DNA from: Bog-756 sp963738545
Lineage (GTDB): Bacteria > Actinomycetota > Acidimicrobiia > Acidimicrobiales > RAAP-2
DNA length: 64,000 bases
Direction: 5' to 3'
NCBI GenBank assembly: GCA_963738545.1
Contig: CAVTXA010000003.1
Span: forward strand, 62,001 to 126,000
This document shows positions 50,684-58,817 of this stretch, piece by piece (within the stretch, counting starts at the first letter, position 1; each line of letters starts with the position of its first letter). The notes under the pieces were generated by a model. That model was not told the DNA's origin. It saw only the letters and a program-made list of their open reading frames with translations, and made no database searches. The translations under genes were made by a program, and so were the position numbers.

Positions 50684-53445
50684 AGGGTCTCCACGTGCAG
50701 CTCGACCACGGGGGCGCCGACGTCGATGAGGTCGGCCACGGTCCCCTCGTCGAGTGGGACGTTGAAGTCGGCGGCCACCACCTTGCGGGGCAGCGAGTGA
50801 TCGGCCACCACCGTGTGCACACTCGAGGTGGCGGCTGTCCGCACCCGGAGCGATCCTCCCGGGGCCACGCCGAGTTCATCGAGGTCGAGGGGGTTGGCCC
50901 GGAGCGGCGAGGTCTGCACCAGGCCGGCCAGGGCCGGCACCGCCGACACCCCGGCCCCGCCGTCGTAGAGGGCACGCGCGGCCACCAGCCGGAACGAGTA
51001 CCGGTCGCTCGGGACCACGTGGGGCACGTCGAGGTCGACCGAACCCGAGAGGAGGGCCGGACGGGACGGGGCCCCGGGGGCCGCGGTCCGGGGGCTGCGA
51101 TCGGCGTCGGTGCCGATGCCGGCCGTGGGGGCCTCGGCCAGTCCGGCTCGTGGCGGGGCGCCCTGGCGCTCCACCGACTCCACCCCGGGGACGGCGATGG
51201 GATCGAGCGGGGCCTGGGCGTTCCGTCGTCCAAGGGTGACCGCACTGGCCACCAGAGGTACCACCACCCCGTCGCCGGTCCCCGGCCCGTCGAGGACGGA
51301 CCGGGTGACGCCCTTGTACGCCGGGGCCAGGCGCTCGATCTCGTCCCAGACGTCCCCCACCGAGTCCAGCCCCAACTCCACGCCCAGGTGGACGGCGAGC
51401 TCCGAGGCGATCATCCAGTCGGGCCACGCCTGCCCGGGCGGCACCAGCTTCTGGCCCAGGCGGCTGACCCGTCCCTCGAGGTTGGTGGTGGTGCCCGAGC
51501 GCTCATGGGCCTCCGCAGCGGGAAGGACCACGTCGGCCGCTTCGGTCACCGTCCCGGGGGCGGACACCACGGCCACGACGAACTCGGCCCCGTCGAGGGC
51601 CCGTCGGGCCAGGCCGGCATCGGGGAAGTCGCCCACCGGATCGGCGCCCAGCACCACGAGCGAGCGGACGCGGGCGCTCTCGTCGGTGGTCTCACCCGGC
51701 TCGGCAGCGGCGGCGAGGATGCCGGCGGCGTCCAGTCCCCGCTGGGCGGGCACCGAGGGCCAACCCTCGGCGAACCAGGCCCGGCCGTCGTCGAGGGAGA
51801 CCCGGCCGGGGAGGACGCCGGGCGCCATCCCCATGTCCAGGGCCCCGTGGACGTTGCCCCGGCGGAGGGCGGAGAGGAATCGGGCGCCGGGCAGGGCGCG
51901 GGCCAGGGCCTGGGCCGCGTCGGCCACCAGGGTCCCGTCCTCGGCCAGGGACGGTCGACCCACCACGACCACCACGTCCTTCGCCGCCACCAGCTCGCGG
52001 GCCCGGCCGACGGCGTCGCCGTCGAGTTCCGCCGGCACCGGCCGGGTTGTGTCCACCACGGTCTCGACCAATCCGGTGGCCCCGGCGGGACGGTAGCGGA
52101 GGGACGCCGCCGCGTACTCGGTCATGGCCGTGGCCGTTGGGGAGAGCTCCACCACGTCGAGGTGGCCGTCGACGATGGCCGACCGCAGACGGAGGAAGAG
52201 GACCGGGACCTCCTCTCTGATGTCGCCGGTCAGGAGGATCACCGTGTCGGCCGAGGCGGCCTGGTCGATCGTGGCCCGGGGCAGGCCCAGGACCATCTCG
52301 GCGGGCAGTCCGTCACCGAGCTGGGCGTCGACCGAGTCGGTGCCGAGGATCCCCTTGGCCAACTTGGTCCAGGCGTAGGCGCCCTCGTTGGTCAGCCGCG
52401 CCCCACCGATCACGCCCACCGATCCGGCGCCCCCGGTCTCGACCGACCGGCTGAGGCCCTCGGCCACGGCGCCGAGCGCTTCGTGCCAGGACACCGCCAC
52501 CAGGGTCCCGTCCTTCCTGACCATGGGTTCGGTAAGTCGATCCTCGCTGTTCACGGCGTCGAAGACGAACCGGCCCTTGTCGCACAGCCAGCCGTGGTTG
52601 ACGGGGTCGACGTCGATGCCCAGCAGCCGGGTCACCCGGTTGGACGACGACTGGACGGCGACCCGGCACCCCACCGAGCAGGTCGTACACGTGGACTCGA
52701 CCTGGTCGAGGTCCCAGGGGCGGGCGGCGAACCGGTAGGGGGAGGCCGTCAGTGCGCCCACCGGGCAGATCTGGACGGTGTTGCCGGAGAAGTAGGAGGC
52801 GAAGGGGAGCTCGGGGAAGGTATTGACCTCGAGGTGCTCGCCTCGCCCGATGAAGTCGATCTGTGCCTCGCCGGCCACCTCGTCGGCGAACCGGGTGCAC
52901 CGGCTGCACTGGATGCAGCGCTCGCGGTCCAACAGCACCAGCTCGGAGATGGGGATCGGCTTCTCGAAGTGACGCTTCTCCTCCACGAACCGGGTTTCAC
53001 CCGGTCCGTAGGCGAGGGTCTGGTCCTGCAGGGGGCACTCGCCGCCCTTGTCACACACCGGGCAGTCGAGGGGATGGTTGATGAGGAGGAACTCGAGCAC
53101 GCCGTCCTGGGCCTTCTTGACCTTGTCGGAGTCGGTGACCACCTCCGAGCCGGCCTGGACCTCGACGAAACAGCTGGGCTGCAGGGAGGCACCCCGGGGT
53201 CCGCTCACCTCGACCAGGCACATCCGGCACACCCCGACCGACTTCATGCGGGGGTGGTAGCAGAACCGGGGGATGAAGGTCCCGGCCTTCTCGGCCGCGG
53301 CGATCAGCATCTCGCCCTTGTCCGCGGTGACCTCACGTCCGTCGAGGGTGAAGGTGACCCGTTCCACCAGCGGGGCGGCCGCCGCCGGGTCCACGGAATG
53401 GTCGCCGGTGGTCGTCCCGGAGGGAGGGGTGGTCTGCTCACTCAT
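50680..53445 (-). CDS. nuoG: NADH-quinone oxidoreductase subunit G
   Basis: Large iron-sulfur subunit of the peripheral arm. It has 921 residues. Clusters in order: [2Fe-2S] N1b (FCYHPRMKSVGVCRMC and a following Cys), N5 (HPLDCPVCDKGGEC, one His and three Cys), N4 (CIQCSRC, CPVGAL), and an N7-type set CTTCSVGC with a further Cys in GWLCDKG. A molybdopterin-oxidoreductase-like domain without cofactor fills the rest. The Pro/Ala/Gly-rich segment around 770-810 looks like a linker. The ATG overlaps nuoF by eight bases. Confidence 0.95.
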   Translation of the reverse strand: MSEQTTPPSGTTTGDHSVDPAAAAPLVERVTFTLDGREVTADKGEMLIAAAEKAGTFIPRFCYHPRMKSVGVCRMCLVEVSGPRGASLQPSCFVEVQAGSEVVTDSDKVKKAQDGVLEFLLINHPLDCPVCDKGGECPLQDQTLAYGPGETRFVEEKRHFEKPIPISELVLLDRERCIQCSRCTRFADEVAGEAQIDFIGRGEHLEVNTFPELPFASYFSGNTVQICPVGALTASPYRFAARPWDLDQVESTCTTCSVGCRVAVQSSSNRVTRLLGIDVDPVNHGWLCDKGRFVFDAVNSEDRLTEPMVRKDGTLVAVSWHEALGAVAEGLSRSVETGGAGSVGVIGGARLTNEGAYAWTKLAKGILGTDSVDAQLGDGLPAEMVLGLPRATIDQAASADTVILLTGDIREEVPVLFLRLRSAIVDGHLDVVELSPTATAMTEYAAASLRYRPAGATGLVETVVDTTRPVPAELDGDAVGRARELVAAKDVVVVVGRPSLAEDGTLVADAAQALARALPGARFLSALRRGNVHGALDMGMAPGVLPGRVSLDDGRAWFAEGWPSVPAQRGLDAAGILAAAAEPGETTDESARVRSLVVLGADPVGDFPDAGLARRALDGAEFVVAVVSAPGTVTEAADVVLPAAEAHERSGTTTNLEGRVSRLGQKLVPPGQAWPDWMIASELAVHLGVELGLDSVGDVWDEIERLAPAYKGVTRSVLDGPGTGDGVVVPLVASAVTLGRRNAQAPLDPIAVPGVESVERQGAPPRAGLAEAPTAGIGTDADRSPRTAAPGAPSRPALLSGSVDLDVPHVVPSDRYSFRLVAARALYDGGAGVSAVPALAGLVQTSPLRANPLDLDELGVAPGGSLRVRTAATSSVHTVVADHSLPRKVVAADFNVPLDEGTVADLIDVGAPVVELHVETL

Positions 53446-54742
53446 AGGGGCAGCCCCCTTCCTTGATGTGCACGAGGAACTCGTCGCGGAACATCTCGAT
53501 GGCCGAGCCGATGGACGAGGGGATGGAGGGCCCGAGCACGCAGATGGTGGTCTGCTGGGGGGGCCAGGTCAGGCCCGGGGCGATGTTGTCACAGGCGTCG
53601 AGGAGCAGGTCGAGGTCCTCCTCGCGCCCCTGGCCGGTCTCGATGCGCTCCATGATCTTCTCCAACCACCCCGAACCCTCACGACACGGGGTGCACTGGC
53701 CGCACGACTCCCGGGAGAAGAACTTGGTGATGCGCCACGCCGCCCGCACGGCACAGGTGTGGTCGTCCATGACCACGATGGAGCCGGACCCGAGCATGGA
53801 GCCCGCCGCGGCCACCTCGTCCTGGCCCAGGGGCAGATCGATCTGGTCCGGACCGAACCACGGGGCGGACACCCCGCCGGGGATGAAGGCCTTGAGCGCC
53901 CGGCCGTGGGGGATGCCGCCACCCAGCACCGGGGCGTGGATCAGGTCGTTGAAGGTGGTCTTGACCATCTCCAACTCGAAGACACCCGGATTGTTCACGT
54001 GCCCGGCCAGGGCGAACAGCCGGGTCCCGGTGGAGCGCCCCTCGCCGAGGGCGGCGAAGGCGGCACCTCCGTGGGCCACGATCCAGGGCAGGTTGGACAT
54101 GGTCTCCACGTTGTTGACCACGGTGGGCTCGCCGTACAGGCCGATGGCGGCGGGAAAGAACGGCGGCTTGATGCGGGGGAAGCCCCGCTTGCCCTCGAGC
54201 GACTCGAGGAGGGCCGTCTCCTCGCCGCAGATGTAGGCACCCGCCCCCGGGTGGACCACCACGTCTACCGAGAACCCGGAGCCGAAGATGTCCGCGCCCA
54301 CCGCCCCGTGGGCGTAGGCGTCGTTGAGGGCGGCCTGCACCCGCTCGAGGCCCAGTGCGAACTCGCCCCGGATGAAGATGAAGACCCGGGTGACCTGCAG
54401 TGCGTAGGCGGCGATGACCACACCCTCGATGAGTTGGTGGGGGTCGCGCTCCACCAGGAGGTGGTCCTTGAAGGTGGCCGGCTCGCTCTCGTCCCCGTTG
54501 ACCACCAGGTAGGTGACCGGGTTCTTCCGGAGCATGGCCCACTTCCGGCCGGCCGGGAAGCCGGCTCCCCCGCGGCCGAGCAGGCTGGCCGCGTCCACTT
54601 CGGCCGCCACCGCCTCGGGGGTCATGGTGAGGGCCTTGCGCAGTCCGTCGTACCCCCCGGTGGCCAGGTAGCGCTCCAGGGTGTGGGAGTCGGCGTGCTC
54701 CAGCCGGCTGGTGACGATCTTGGGGGGATCGGTGATGGCCAT
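53438..54742 (-). CDS. nuoF: NADH-quinone oxidoreductase subunit F
   Basis: NADH- and FMN-binding subunit, the electron entry of complex I. It has 434 residues. NADH/FMN motifs: LLGRGGAGFPAGRKW, VVNGDESEPATFKD and GAGAYICGEETALLESLEG. Cluster N3 ligands are in SCGQCTPCREG with a fourth Cys in TTICVLGPS. The ATG shares a base with the nuoE stop (TGATG). The presence of NuoEFG shows a true NADH-oxidising enzyme, not the 11-subunit form. Confidence 0.97.
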   Translation of the reverse strand: MAITDPPKIVTSRLEHADSHTLERYLATGGYDGLRKALTMTPEAVAAEVDAASLLGRGGAGFPAGRKWAMLRKNPVTYLVVNGDESEPATFKDHLLVERDPHQLIEGVVIAAYALQVTRVFIFIRGEFALGLERVQAALNDAYAHGAVGADIFGSGFSVDVVVHPGAGAYICGEETALLESLEGKRGFPRIKPPFFPAAIGLYGEPTVVNNVETMSNLPWIVAHGGAAFAALGEGRSTGTRLFALAGHVNNPGVFELEMVKTTFNDLIHAPVLGGGIPHGRALKAFIPGGVSAPWFGPDQIDLPLGQDEVAAAGSMLGSGSIVVMDDHTCAVRAAWRITKFFSRESCGQCTPCREGSGWLEKIMERIETGQGREEDLDLLLDACDNIAPGLTWPPQQTTICVLGPSIPSSIGSAIEMFRDEFLVHIKEGGCPYE

Positions 54743-55473
54743 CAGGCGCCTCCTCCCCCGCTCCCCGACCCTCCGGCCGAGACCGACTTGGCCGCCTCGG
54801 CCGCCGCTGCCCGGGCCGCCTGGGCCTCGGCCATGGACGCCCGCTCGGCGGCCACTCGTTCGGGATCGGCCAGGAGGCCCGTCGTCCGCTTGACCCGGAT
54901 CAGGGTGCCGTGCGGCGGGATGTCCTCCGAGCGTGCACCGGACCGCAGGTCAGCCATGAGGGCGTCGAAGCTGTCCGGGGTCTGGGCCCCGACGAAGCGG
55001 TGGTTCACCTGCACGCAGGGGGGGCGATCGCAGTCGGCCAGGCATTCGGCCTCCTCCAGGGTGATGGCCCCGTCCGCCGTGGTCCCGCCGGCGTTGACGC
55101 CCAGGGTCGCCTCGGCGTGCTCCAGCAGTTCGGCGGCGCCGCCGAGCAGACAGGCGATGTTGGTGCACACGGCCACGACGTGGCCACCCACCGGCTCGGT
55201 GTGGAGCATGTCGTAGAAGGTGGCGGTGCCGAACACCTCGGCGGGTGTCACCCCGACCAGCAAGCCGATGTCCACCATGGCCTCGGGGGTCAGCCAGCCG
55301 TCCTGCGCCTGGGCCAGGTGGCAGAGGGGGATCAGCGCCGAGCGGGGCTCCGGGTAGAGGGCGATCAGCCGTCGGGCCTCGGCCACGACGTCCGGCGACA
55401 GATGGGTGGGCTCGGCGGTGCCCCGCGCCGCCACACGACGGGGGGCGCTGACCGGCGTGGTCTGGTCGGTCAC
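54742..55473 (-). CDS. nuoE: NADH-quinone oxidoreductase subunit E
   Basis: Thioredoxin-like subunit with [2Fe-2S] cluster N1a. It has 243 residues. Ligands are CTNIAC (Cys-x4-Cys) and CLADC (Cys-x3-Cys). It also has the YPEPRSALIPLCHLAQAQDGWLT and GVTPAEVFGTATFYDML segments typical of the family. The C-terminus after about residue 205 is an Ala/Gly/Ser-rich tail. The GTG at 55473 overlaps the nuoD stop (GTGA), which decides the start. Confidence 0.95.
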   Translation of the reverse strand: MTDQTTPVSAPRRVAARGTAEPTHLSPDVVAEARRLIALYPEPRSALIPLCHLAQAQDGWLTPEAMVDIGLLVGVTPAEVFGTATFYDMLHTEPVGGHVVAVCTNIACLLGGAAELLEHAEATLGVNAGGTTADGAITLEEAECLADCDRPPCVQVNHRFVGAQTPDSFDALMADLRSGARSEDIPPHGTLIRVKRTTGLLADPERVAAERASMAEAQAARAAAAEAAKSVSAGGSGSGGGGA

Positions 55474-56915
55474 CGGTCCACCTCCCCCATCACCGGATCC
55501 ACCGAGGAGCAGACGGCGACGGCATCGGCCAGCAGGCCGCCCCGCATCATGAGGGGCAGGCCCTGCAAGTTGACGAAGCTCGGCCCCCGGATGTGCATCC
55601 GGTAGGGCTTGGGCGATCCGTCGGACACCAGGTAGCAGCCGAGCTCGCCACGCGGGGACTCGACGGCTACGTACACCTCGCCCTCGGGCACCTTGAACCC
55701 CTCGGTGAACACCTTGAAGTGGTGGATGAGGGCCTCCATCGACTCGTCGATCCGACCCCTCGGCGGCGGCGTGACCTTCTTGTCCTGGACCCGGTAGTCG
55801 CCGGCGGGCATCTTCTCCACGATCTGGCGGATGATCCGGATGGACTCCCGGATCTCGTTGAGCCGGATCGAGTAGCGGTCGAAGTTGTCCCCGTAGGTCC
55901 CGACGATCACATCGAAGTCCACCTCGTCGTAGCGGAGGTAGGGCATGGATCGGCGCAGATCCCAGGGCACACCGGTGGACCGCAAGATGGGCCCGGTCAG
56001 CGAGAGGGCCAGCGCCTCCTCGGCCGACAGGCCCCCGATGCCCTCGGACCGCCGGCGGAACACGGGCTGACCGGTGAGCAGTTCGTCGTACTCGTCGGTG
56101 CGGGGCAGGACGGTGTCGCAGATGATGGAGACGTCGTCCTCCCAACCGTCGGGCAGGTCGGCGGCGGTGCCGCCCGGCCGGATGAAGTTGTGGTTCATCC
56201 GCAAGCCGGTGGTCTTCTCGAAGAAGGCCAGGATCATCTCGCGCTCGCGGAAGCCGTAGATCATCATGGACGTGGATCCGATGTCCATGCCGTTGGTGGC
56301 CATCCACATGAGGTGGGAGGAGACCCGGTTGAGCTCCACCAGCAGCATCCGGATCCAGTCGGACCGGGGCGGCATCTCGACGCCGAGGAGGGCCTCGACG
56401 GCCAGGGACAGCACCAGCTCGTTGTGCAGTGGGGCCAGGTAGTCCATCCGGGTGACGTTGGTCGACCCCTGGACGTAGGTGAGCTCCTCGGCCGTCTTCT
56501 CCATGCCGGTGTGGAGGTAGCCGATGACCGGCTTGGTCCGCAGCACCGTCTCCCCGTCCAGCTCCAGCATCAGGCGGAGCACCCCGTGGGTGGACGGGTG
56601 CTGTGGGCCCATGTTGATGATCATGGTCTCGTCGTCGGAATGCTCGACGTCGATGTCGGCGGGGTCGATGGCCACGCCCTCGGGGAGGCGCAGGACGGCC
56701 CCCACCTCGCGGCGAAGCTCGCCGGGATCGGTCAGGGCCCGTCTCGCCAGCTCCTGGGGCCCTTCGGAGGTCTCGGCCACCAGGCCCTCGGGCTCGCCGC
56801 CGGGACCCGGGGCCAGGAACGAGTCACCGGACAGTGGAGGGTCGAGCACGGTGTCGGGATGGGGCTCGCCCACGCCGGCGTCGTCGGCCGCAGAGGTGGT
56901 GGTCACGTCGCTCAT
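55470..56915 (-). CDS. nuoD: NADH-quinone oxidoreductase subunit D
   Basis: The 49-kDa-type subunit lining the quinone site. It has 481 residues: about 95 poorly conserved, acidic residues, then the NiFe-hydrogenase-like core. Conserved: NMGPQHPSTHGVLRLMLELDGE (quinone-site His), IGYLHTGMEKTAEELTY, MDYLAPLHNELVLSLAVEALLG and the C-terminal VESPRGELGCYLVSDGSPKPYRMHIRGPSF...DPVMGEVDR. The ATG overlaps the nuoC stop (ATGA). Confidence 0.97.
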   Translation of the reverse strand: MSDVTTTSAADDAGVGEPHPDTVLDPPLSGDSFLAPGPGGEPEGLVAETSEGPQELARRALTDPGELRREVGAVLRLPEGVAIDPADIDVEHSDDETMIINMGPQHPSTHGVLRLMLELDGETVLRTKPVIGYLHTGMEKTAEELTYVQGSTNVTRMDYLAPLHNELVLSLAVEALLGVEMPPRSDWIRMLLVELNRVSSHLMWMATNGMDIGSTSMMIYGFREREMILAFFEKTTGLRMNHNFIRPGGTAADLPDGWEDDVSIICDTVLPRTDEYDELLTGQPVFRRRSEGIGGLSAEEALALSLTGPILRSTGVPWDLRRSMPYLRYDEVDFDVIVGTYGDNFDRYSIRLNEIRESIRIIRQIVEKMPAGDYRVQDKKVTPPPRGRIDESMEALIHHFKVFTEGFKVPEGEVYVAVESPRGELGCYLVSDGSPKPYRMHIRGPSFVNLQGLPLMMRGGLLADAVAVCSSVDPVMGEVDR

Positions 56916-57439
56916 CTCGGCCCCGGGGCGCCCTTGAACTGGACCGGCACCCGGCCCACCCCGTAGTCCTTGCGGAGCGGATGGCCCTCCCAGTCCTCGG
57001 GCATGAGGATGCGGGTCATGTCCGGGTGGCCGGTGAAGAGGATGCCGAACAGGTCGTAGGCCTCGCGCTCCATGGCCTCCACCCCCGGGTACAGCTCGAA
57101 CAGCGTCGGAACCTCGGCGTCGCCCTCGGGCACCTGGACCCGGACCCGGACCCGGCGGGCCTGGCTCAGCGAGAGCAGGTTGACCACGACCTCGAACCGC
57201 TCGGGATGCACGCCCTCGGGCAGCCGGCGCCCCGGGTGGGCCAGGTAGTCGACGGCGCACAGGTCGGCACACATCTCGAAGCCGCCGTCCTGGTACTCCC
57301 CCACCACGCCCACGTACTGCTCGCGGGTGGGGAAGACCACCTCCTGGCTGGGTCGACCCGGAGCGCGCGACGATCCGCCTCCGGAACCACTGGGCGCCGT
57401 GGGTTCGTCGACCACGCCGGTGGCGCCGTCCGGACTCAC
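56912..57439 (-). CDS. nuoC: NADH-quinone oxidoreductase subunit C
   Basis: A 175-residue protein, the 30-kDa-type subunit without cofactor. The conserved C-terminus FELYPGVEAMEREAYDLFGILFTGHPDMTRILMPEDWEGHPLRKDY identifies it, although the N-terminal half is shorter than usual. The GTG overlaps the nuoB stop (GTGA); open sequence upstream in the same frame is the shadow of nuoB. Confidence 0.94.
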   Translation of the reverse strand: MSPDGATGVVDEPTAPSGSGGGSSRAPGRPSQEVVFPTREQYVGVVGEYQDGGFEMCADLCAVDYLAHPGRRLPEGVHPERFEVVVNLLSLSQARRVRVRVQVPEGDAEVPTLFELYPGVEAMEREAYDLFGILFTGHPDMTRILMPEDWEGHPLRKDYGVGRVPVQFKGAPGPR

Positions 57440-58107
57440 AGGGGCTCGCCCACACTGCGGGCGATGACCGGATTGCGCTTGGGTGTCCCGAGGTGGACGG
57501 CGTCGGGCCGGTCCGGGGTCCAACCCGTGGTGGACTCGGCGGCGTGGGTGCGGGCGTCGTCGGTGTCGACACCTTCGTCATGTCCCTCCGAGCCGTCCTG
57601 GGGCCCGTCGGTGGCCGGCCGCAGGGCGACGGGCTGGCGGTGGGTGATGTCGTTGGTGCGGACCTTCTCGTGCAGGGTCAAGATGGCGTGCATGAGGGTC
57701 TCGGGCGTGGGGGGGCAGCCCGGGGCGTAGACGTCCACCGGGACGATCTGGTCCACGCCCTGGACGATGGCGTAGTTGTTGAACATGCCCCCGGTGCTGG
57801 CGCACACACCCATGGACAGGACCCATTTGGGCTCCATCATCTGGTCGTAGACCTGACGGAGCACCGGGGCCATCTTCTGGGAGACGCGGCCGGCCACGAT
57901 CATGAGGTCGGCCTGACGCGGCGAGGCCCGGAACACCTCCATGCCGAAGCGGGCCAGGTCGAAGTCGGCGGCGCCCACCGACATCATCTCGATGGCACAG
58001 CACGCCAGTCCGAAGGTGGCCGGCCACATGGAGTAGGTCCGGGCCCACTTGACCAGATCCTCCAGACGGCCGGTGAGGAAGTTGTGCTGTAGGTCTTCGA
58101 GACCCAT
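57436..58107 (-). CDS. nuoB: NADH-quinone oxidoreductase subunit B
   Basis: Carries cluster N2, the last iron-sulfur centre before quinone. Ligands: the tandem CysCys in FGLACCAIEMM, Cys in GVCASTGGMFNN and Cys in YAPGCPPTPE. It has 223 residues; the core ends near 165 and is followed by about 55 hydrophilic residues not present in typical NuoB. The ATG lies 20 bases past nuoA with AGAGGCGG in between. This is the only gap of that size in an operon otherwise joined by overlaps. Confidence 0.96.
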   Translation of the reverse strand: MGLEDLQHNFLTGRLEDLVKWARTYSMWPATFGLACCAIEMMSVGAADFDLARFGMEVFRASPRQADLMIVAGRVSQKMAPVLRQVYDQMMEPKWVLSMGVCASTGGMFNNYAIVQGVDQIVPVDVYAPGCPPTPETLMHAILTLHEKVRTNDITHRQPVALRPATDGPQDGSEGHDEGVDTDDARTHAAESTTGWTPDRPDAVHLGTPKRNPVIARSVGEPL

Positions 58108-58127
58108 GGGCCGCCGCCTCTCTCGTT

Positions 58128-58694
58128 CTACGCGGCGCGGCCGGGTCCGCTCGGCGCGGTGGCCGGCTCTCCGGTCGTCGGGGCGTCTGGATCGGTGGTA
58201 CCGGGTGCAACGGGGTCCGTCGGGGACCGCGTCCCCACGCGCCGCGTCGAGGTGCCGGGACCCCCCGGTCCGGCACTGATGCGGGCGATGGTCGACTCCG
58301 ACGTGCGAGAGGGCATGGCCCCGACCAGCTGCTTGGCCGGACCCCAGCTGAGGGCGCCGTTGCTGACCAGGAAGAGGAAGGAGACGAACACCACGGCGGC
58401 GAACACCACCACCTCCACCAGACCGAAGCTCCCCAGCTGGTGGAAGATCACCGCCCACGGATAGAGGAAGACGATCTCGATGTCGAAGATGATGAAGATC
58501 ATGGCCACCAGGTAAAAGCGGACCGGGAAGCGGGTGGGCGGTTCGATACCCGGGACGATCCCGCACTCGTAGGGGGCGAGCTTGGCCGCGGTGGGCCGTT
58601 TGGTGGGGGCCATGAGCGCCGACGCCACGAACGACACGGCGGCGAACAGGAATCCGAGGATGATGAGGATCAGAATGGGCAGATAGTCGTCCAC
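58128..58694 (-). CDS. nuoA: NADH-quinone oxidoreductase subunit A
   Basis: Small membrane subunit with three helices. It has the family motifs YECGIVPGIEPPTRFPVRFYLVAMIFIIFDIEIVFLYPWAV (Cys-containing loop and acidic helix 2). It has 188 residues, about 60 more than usual, because of a Pro/Thr/Gly-rich hydrophilic tail after about 125. The first gene of the operon; the GTG start follows an AT-rich -10 with no ribosome site. It is divergent from the flavoprotein gene at 58818. Confidence 0.95.
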   Translation of the reverse strand: MDDYLPILILIILGFLFAAVSFVASALMAPTKRPTAAKLAPYECGIVPGIEPPTRFPVRFYLVAMIFIIFDIEIVFLYPWAVIFHQLGSFGLVEVVVFAAVVFVSFLFLVSNGALSWGPAKQLVGAMPSRTSESTIARISAGPGGPGTSTRRVGTRSPTDPVAPGTTDPDAPTTGEPATAPSGPGRAA

Positions 58695-58703
58695 AGGGAC
58701 TTG

Positions 58704-58729
58704 TTTTTACCACGCACCCCTTCGTCCAA
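58704..58729 (-). promoter_or_regulatory. Candidate promoter of the nuo operon
   Basis: Minus-strand TTGGAC (58724-58729) and TAAAAA (58704-58709), with a 14-base spacer that is shorter than ideal. The start point would fall within a few bases of the nuoA GTG at 58694. The 123 bases to the divergent gene must hold both promoters. Confidence 0.35.
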
Positions 58730-58803
58730 GCACATCCGGGGAATGGGCCCTCGGCGTCGATTCCGCTCGGGGGCCGGGTGTGCCGTTCCCGTCCTGCCCC
58801 ACC

Positions 58804-58809
58804 TAACAT
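58804..58809 (+). promoter_or_regulatory. -10 element of the geranylgeranyl reductase gene
   Basis: TAACAT with eight bases to the GTG at 58818. A GGAGGT lies directly before the GTG with only one base between, too close to act as a normal ribosome site, so a leaderless start is favoured. Confidence 0.4.
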
Positions 58810-58817
58810 CGGAGGTC

